From Buxus sempervirens (taxonomy: Eukaryota; Streptophyta; Magnoliopsida; Buxales; Buxaceae), in contig OX387182.1 of the NCBI GenBank assembly GCA_947561395.2, positions 2,986,001-3,050,000 on the forward strand: 64,000 nt of DNA. Direction: 5' to 3'. Made by a program: the position numbers and the translations under genes. Below are positions 59,001-64,000 of the stretch, piece by piece. The notes below the pieces were generated by a model, which was not told where the DNA came from, searched no databases, and was given only the letters and a program-made list of their open reading frames with translations. Every line of letters begins with the position of its first letter. Position 1 is the stretch's first letter.

Positions 59001-62000
59001 GGATAAAGTTCATCAATCATTCGTCAAAGACCGCAGGGCTATGAAGGTAAGAAAATATTTTTTTCTTCTTAATTTATCCTAGTTGCCTCCTACATTTTTT
59101 GCCTCTGTGGATCCTTTGTTGTTACCAGTGTTCCTTCTGTTTCAGAGAGAATATGAAGAGTTCAAAGTTCGCATCAATGCACTTGTTGCGAAGGCACAAA
59201 AAATTCCGGAGGAAGGATGGACCATGCAAGATGGTACTCCTTGGCCAGGAAATAATACGAGAGATCATCCTGGAATGATTCAAGTTAGACACTTCTATTT
59301 TGTTATTCATAAGTTTCTTTCTTTCTTTCTTTTTTTCCATTTGATAAGAAGGTATAACTGTAGTTTCAATCTGACAGAATGATCTATTTGAGGACAATGA
59401 AATAAATAATATGTAAAACTGTTCTTTTAATATTTTCTGATTACCTTATATGACTTTCATTCGGTGCCTTCCTGTTAATCAACTATTTTTTTTTCTGTAT
59501 TTGTAATCTGGTTTCAAACTTTTTCTTGATGTTGTTATTATTATTTACTTCAGTGTCAATGCAAAGACTAAATTATGTAGCATGCTTGCCAGTGCTTTAT
59601 ATCACTCAAATATTGGATATATCTTCATTATTGGCAGGTCTTCTTAGGTCATAGCGGAGGACTTGATAGTGAGGGTAATGAATTACCACGGTTAGTCTAC
59701 GTTTCTCGTGAGAAACGTCCAGGCTTCCAACATCACAAGAAGGCTGGTGCAATGAATGCACTTGTAAGTAATGAAACAATCACAGATTGATTAGTATCCA
59801 TTTTTTGGTGATTCTGAACTCAAATGGTCATATAACGCTCTGACAGGTCCGTGTATCTGCAGTCCTAACCAATGGACCCTTCTTGTTGAATCTTGATTGT
59901 GACCACTACATAAATAATAGCAAAGCTTTGCGAGAAGCTATGTGTTTTCTGATGGATCCAAACCTTGGGACATCAGTTTGCTATGTTCAATTTCCACAGA
60001 GATTTGATGGCATTGACAGGAATGATAGATATGCCAACCGCAACACTGTATTCTTTGATGTAAGTTCTGTTGCCCTTTTCAGATTATAATAGCTTTCTTT
60101 GTTCCCATAATAATCGGCTTCTGTTGACTTGTGTAAGGGCCATATAGATGTTTAATTTGGAAAAAAAAAAAGTTATTTTGTTCTTTTCTGTTGACTTGTG
60201 TAAGGGCCATATAGTTATTTTAACATAATATTTTGTTCTTTTCTGATTTCTTACTTTGTTTCTCTCTCTCTCATTTTATTAGATAAACTTAAGGGGCTTG
60301 GATGGCATACAAGGCCCTGTTTATGTGGGTACGGGATGTGTTTTCAACAGAGCAGCGTTATATGGCTATGAGCCGCCTCTTAAGCTTAAGCATAAGAAAC
60401 CAGGTTTGTTCTCTGCATGCTGTGGTGGTTCACGAAGGAATAATTCAAAATCCAAAACAAAAGGCGTGAGTAAGAAGAAATCGAGCAAGCCTGTAGATCC
60501 AACTGTTCCAATATACACTCTTGAAGACATTGAAGAGGGGGTTGAAGGTATGGTTATCAACTGTTTAATTTTATTGATTTATACATAGTAGTTGACATCA
60601 ATCACCATTCTGCCAACCATGTGCATTCACATGGAGTCTAAAAGTCTGTTGTTTGTTGACATGTTGAAAAGATGCTAAGGAAGAAAGTTGTTGCGTTTCC
60701 TCTGGTAGATTTCCACTTCTCTACCCCAACACCTCTGCCCCTTGCATTTCTAACACTGAGTCCGAGGAGAATAATTCAAGCAAGTGGAGCCCATTGGATC
60801 ACATGAAAAATACCACATTACAATATGATGGCACTACTGCACATAAAAAAATCCAAAACATTAATTGTGGGAGTTTTTTGTTATCCTGTAGGAGTTCTAT
60901 ACTTCATTCTGGATTTATTTCTTTGAATGAGTTTTGTCCTTCTCACCATTTCCTTTTTCCTGACCTCTTTGAATGAGGTCAGGAAAAATCCAAAACATTA
61001 GGTGTTTGTGTCATGGGTGGAGCTTTTCTACTTAGTTTAGGCACTCTGCTCCTACAGTTTTATACTTGTCGTTTAACCAGTAACGGAACTGCTTTCATTT
61101 CACTTTTTGGTAAGAAAAATACAATAGCATCCATATGACATACATCCAGGGTTGTACGTATCTCTATGACTGAATTTATTTATTTTTATGTTGAATCTGA
61201 TGTTTCAATTGAGGAACAAAAATTTCGCTGATTTTTCTGTGTGCGAAAAAAGGTACAGAGGTTTTATCTGAGCCTAGGAAATTTCATAATTTCAATGGAA
61301 GCAGTTGTTCTGATCCATGTTCCAAGTTTTCTATTCCTGAATATCGGCTGCAGCCATTCCTTTGTTCTTCTTCAACTACCAGTGTCAAAGTTTTGTTTTT
61401 CGACCACAAGACACTATTGAAATCATGATTCTGGAAGGTGTCCAGAATTTTTAGCCCTAAACCCTTCCATATCACCTGCCATTATTATACATGGAATGGT
61501 AAAAACACTTGTAAATTGGTGAAATGCTCCATGAACTCACTCCTGTTTTAGAAATTTGAATTTTCTCCGCTGGGGGGACTGCAACAGCAATAGCAATGGA
61601 GGAAGGCTAGCCCCATGTAGTTGAGGACTACTCTTGAAAATGAAAACAAGTTGACTGGAAAAAGAGTGGAAGAACTGACCAAAAGGGGTCCCCTGTAATT
61701 GTTTTATTTGATACCTGTGATCCTCTAAATTTGATTTTGTTTGTCCTTGTGGTGCACTGACGCAAAGCCCTCTGGATGTCAAGACTATGAAGTTGCCATT
61801 GTTTTGTTGATTGTCCTGTTAAATATTTACTTATTCTATTTCTCATTTGTGTTTACTCTTCCCCTTTTTTCCTTTCGTTTGAAATTTTTTTGATGAATCA
61901 TAGTATCTTCTGTTTCATCAACATGTTCATATTCTCTCTACTTGGCATTGTGGTTATCAAATGAAGAATCCTGTACTCCTAACACCTCATTCAAATGACT

Positions 62001-64000
62001 GATTTACTTGAATCCTGTCCCTTCGGAGCACGACTTAAACTTTTTAATATCGACACTGAGCTTTGTTGTGGATTTCCAATGCCAGGTGCTGGATTTGATG
62101 AAGAGAAGTCACTGCTCATGTCACAGATGAGCCTGGAGAAAAGATTTGGCCAATCAGATGTATTTGTTGCTTCCACACTTATGGAAAACGGTGGTGTTCC
62201 AGAGTCTGCAACATCACAAACTCTTCTCAAGGAAGCTATCCATGTAATCAGCTGTGGATATGAGGACAAGACAGACTGGGGAAGAGAGGTACACTTGTTA
62301 TCTGTCTGGATGGTTTGGTTTCATTGCGGCTTAAATTTTTTACTTACAAAATAATTAATATGAATTACCAGGAATATTCTTGTCCTGCACTATGTTAGAA
62401 AATTATCCTTGGATTTTTAAGTGCTAGTAATTTGTAAGGTACATGATTGGATTTTCCATCAGTGGGATGATTGTCTCTTTTGGTACATAGAAAGATCTAT
62501 TCGTTGATATTTATTCTTCTCAACCTAGCATTTTAACTTACTTTCTACAATTCTATTTTTTTTTTGTTTTCTTTTTTCATGTTATTATTTTCCCTTTTCC
62601 AGATAGGATGGATCTATGGTTCAGTTACAGAAGATATTCTTACGGGATTCAAAATGCATGCTCGTGGTTGGCGATCAATCTACTGCATGCCCAAGCGGCC
62701 AGCCTTCAAAGGATCTGCTCCTATTAACCTCTCAGATCGGTTGAACCAAGTTCTTCGATGGGCTCTAGGTTCTGTTGAAATTCTTCTCAGCCGATACTGT
62801 CCAATATGGTATGGCTATGGCGGAAGGCTGAAATGGCTTCAAAGATTTGCATACGTCAATACAACCATGTACCCATTAACATCTATACCTCTTCTTGCTT
62901 ACTGTACACTGCCAGCAGTCTGTTTACTCACAAACAAATTTATTATTCCACAGGTAATTACCACTCCTATGAAAATTCAACATATGTGCAAGTGTTAGAT
63001 ACAGCAAACCCTGGTAAAGAGGGTTTCCTTATTCGCCAACATAAATTAATAATTAAAAATTATATATGCATTTATTGGATTATAAATTGAGATGCCTTAT
63101 TGTCTTATGCATTAATGAATAATGATGACATAAATGACCATAGTAGTCATGTATGTGTCATGCATTTATCCTATATTTAGTGGGGAGGGACCTCATGGAC
63201 GAAGCAAAGTGAAGCTCATAGGGAGAGGTCCCTCCCTGAGATGGTTTATTTCTTTTGAACTGGTTTGGTGCATGGTATGGTAAGGGTATATTAGTAATTT
63301 TTGTAATGTACCAGGGCTGGGGTTGTAACGGCATTTGGAGATATAAGTTGTAACCCTATCGTTGTTTCTTATATAGCAAAACCTTCTTCTCTCTCCTGTG
63401 GACGTAGGCACAATGCTGAACCACTAAAATCTGTTTGCATAGTTTTCTGATCTTTCTTTGCCATTGCATGGTTTTATAGTCAACATTTTCTTTTAAGGAA
63501 TGAAGTAGAACTTACGATGTATTGTTGATGCTCATCTATGTCCTGCAAACTAAGACAATAGCAGAAACACATTTCTGTTAGTTTATGAGAACTTAGTCGG
63601 TCAAAAATGGCATATTTCCAACAGGGTTGACCCATTTAAAATAATTTACCACACAAACATCATTTATCTTACCTTTGAAAGCAGGTTTCAATTCTCTTTC
63701 ATCTTGTTATCTGCTTAATAAATTTTAAACTACTGCACCCTGATATGATTTTGCTTGCCTTCTTTGGTTGCAGATCAGTACTTTTGCTAGCCTCTGGTTT
63801 CTTTCTCTCTTTCTTTCCATTTTTGCAACTGGTATTCTGGAGATGAGGTGGAGTGGTGTTGGTATCGAAGAATGGTGGAGAAATGAACAGTTTTGGGTTA
63901 TTGGAGGCGTTTCATCCCATCTCTTTGCCGTCTGCCAAGGTTTGCTCAAAGTCCTGGCGGGTATTGATACCAATTTCACTGTCACCTCAAAGGCATCTGA
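56020..64000 (+). CDS. CESA3: Cellulose synthase catalytic subunit, CESA3-like, C-terminus off window
   Basis: Makes beta-1,4-glucan from UDP-glucose in the plasma-membrane cellulose synthase complex; CESA3 types serve primary walls. Fourteen exons: 56020-56043, 56307-56502, 56598-56803, 56902-57007, 57161-57362, 58248-58514, 58701-59046, 59146-59283, 59638-59763, 59847-60059, 60283-60547, 62086-62288, 62603-62953, 63774-64000 (continuing). About 956 of ~1,080 residues are seen. A RING-like zinc finger spans C20-C65 (CQIC...CPQC). Catalytic features are D387-D388-G, D554-C-D556, T773-E-D and Q813-VLRW. Two N-terminal membrane helices lie near 265-317, and the C-terminal set starts near 850. 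The N-terminus MESEGES and the phrase [15 protein letters not shown] point to CESA3. The first coding exon has only 24 nt. Introns are generally short, but introns 5 and 11 exceed 880 bp and intron 13 holds an LTR-like fossil. Confidence 0.97.
60121..60255. repeat. Tandem duplication, 67-bp unit, in CESA3 intron 10
   Basis: CTGTTGACTTGTGTAAGGGC plus CATATAG occurs at 60121 and again at 60188. Both copies are followed by T-rich sequence ending TTTTGTTCTTTTCTG. Confidence 0.85.
60548..62085 (+). other. CESA3 intron 11, 1.5 kb
   Basis: The longest intron of the gene. It is mixed in composition with no recognisable coding frame, transposon end or strong repeat. Confidence 0.7.
62992..63624. mobile_element. 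Probable Copia-type solo LTR in CESA3 intron 13
   Basis: Between TGTTAGATAC and TATTTCCAACA (TGTTRGA/TYCAACA-type ends) lies a sequence with a CATGTATGTGTCATG block, GGGACC subrepeats, GGGGTTGTAAC, TTCTTATATAGCAAAACC, a CTTCTTCTCTCTCC run and GTGGACGTAGGCACAATG, an order typical of Copia LTRs. No coding part and no convincing target duplication, so the limits are approximate. It is a broken fossil, sense or antisense not settled. Confidence 0.5.

Noticed and set aside
1-64000. CRISPR arrays, operons, prokaryotic signals, tRNA or rRNA genes
   Set aside because: None seen; the window is plant nuclear DNA and no cloverleaf or rRNA sequence was recognised. The only tRNA-like piece belongs to the SINE.

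Overview
This is nuclear DNA of a flowering plant, most likely a woody or early-diverging eudicot. It is AT-rich, its genes are split by GT-AG introns, the proteins are plant-specific (cellulose synthase, plastid sulfite reductase, carotenoid cleavage dioxygenase, PPR-DYW), and plant transposon families (hAT, Helitron, AU-like SINE, LTR remnants) lie between and inside the genes. The species cannot be named from the sequence. Exon coordinates were worked out by hand from splice signals and reading-frame continuity.

Layout: (1) 72-10866, minus: CCD1, carotenoid 9,10(9',10')-cleavage dioxygenase, 11 exons seen, C-terminus beyond the left edge. (2) 10.9-14.4 kb: repeat-rich spacer with a Helitron, a tandem duplication, a TGG-rich tract and an hAT element inside an older repeat. 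(3) 14399-16541, plus: unrecognised acidic protein with a 19-nt first coding exon. (4) 18752-20572, minus: PPR protein ending in a DYW-type deaminase domain. (5) 23753-26070, plus: secreted polygalacturonase of the ADPG/QRT2 type. (6) 30833-32304, plus: LOG8-like cytokinin-activating enzyme. (7) 32.8-40.7 kb: transposon cluster with an hAT carrying a second hAT, a 2.9-kb solo-LTR-like element and three small Helitrons. (8) 41037-46779, plus: ferredoxin-sulfite reductase SIR. (9) 47138-53704, minus: unrecognised 882-aa acidic coiled-coil protein, convergent with SIR. (10) 56020-64000, plus: CESA3-like cellulose synthase, last exons beyond the right edge.

The genes form no operon or cluster pathway. 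They are ordinary independent plant genes for carotenoid cleavage, organelle RNA editing, pectin breakdown, cytokinin activation, sulfur assimilation and cellulose synthesis. SIR and CESA3 also lie fairly close together on Arabidopsis chromosome 5, which suggests conserved neighbourhood.

I found no previously undescribed molecular system. The most informative observations concern transposon history: a composite hAT whose inner passenger looks older than the outer insertion, a repeat pair in which one copy gives the pre-insertion site for an hAT and perhaps a Helitron in the other, a minimal Helitron family, and a 15-nt micro-exon in CCD1.
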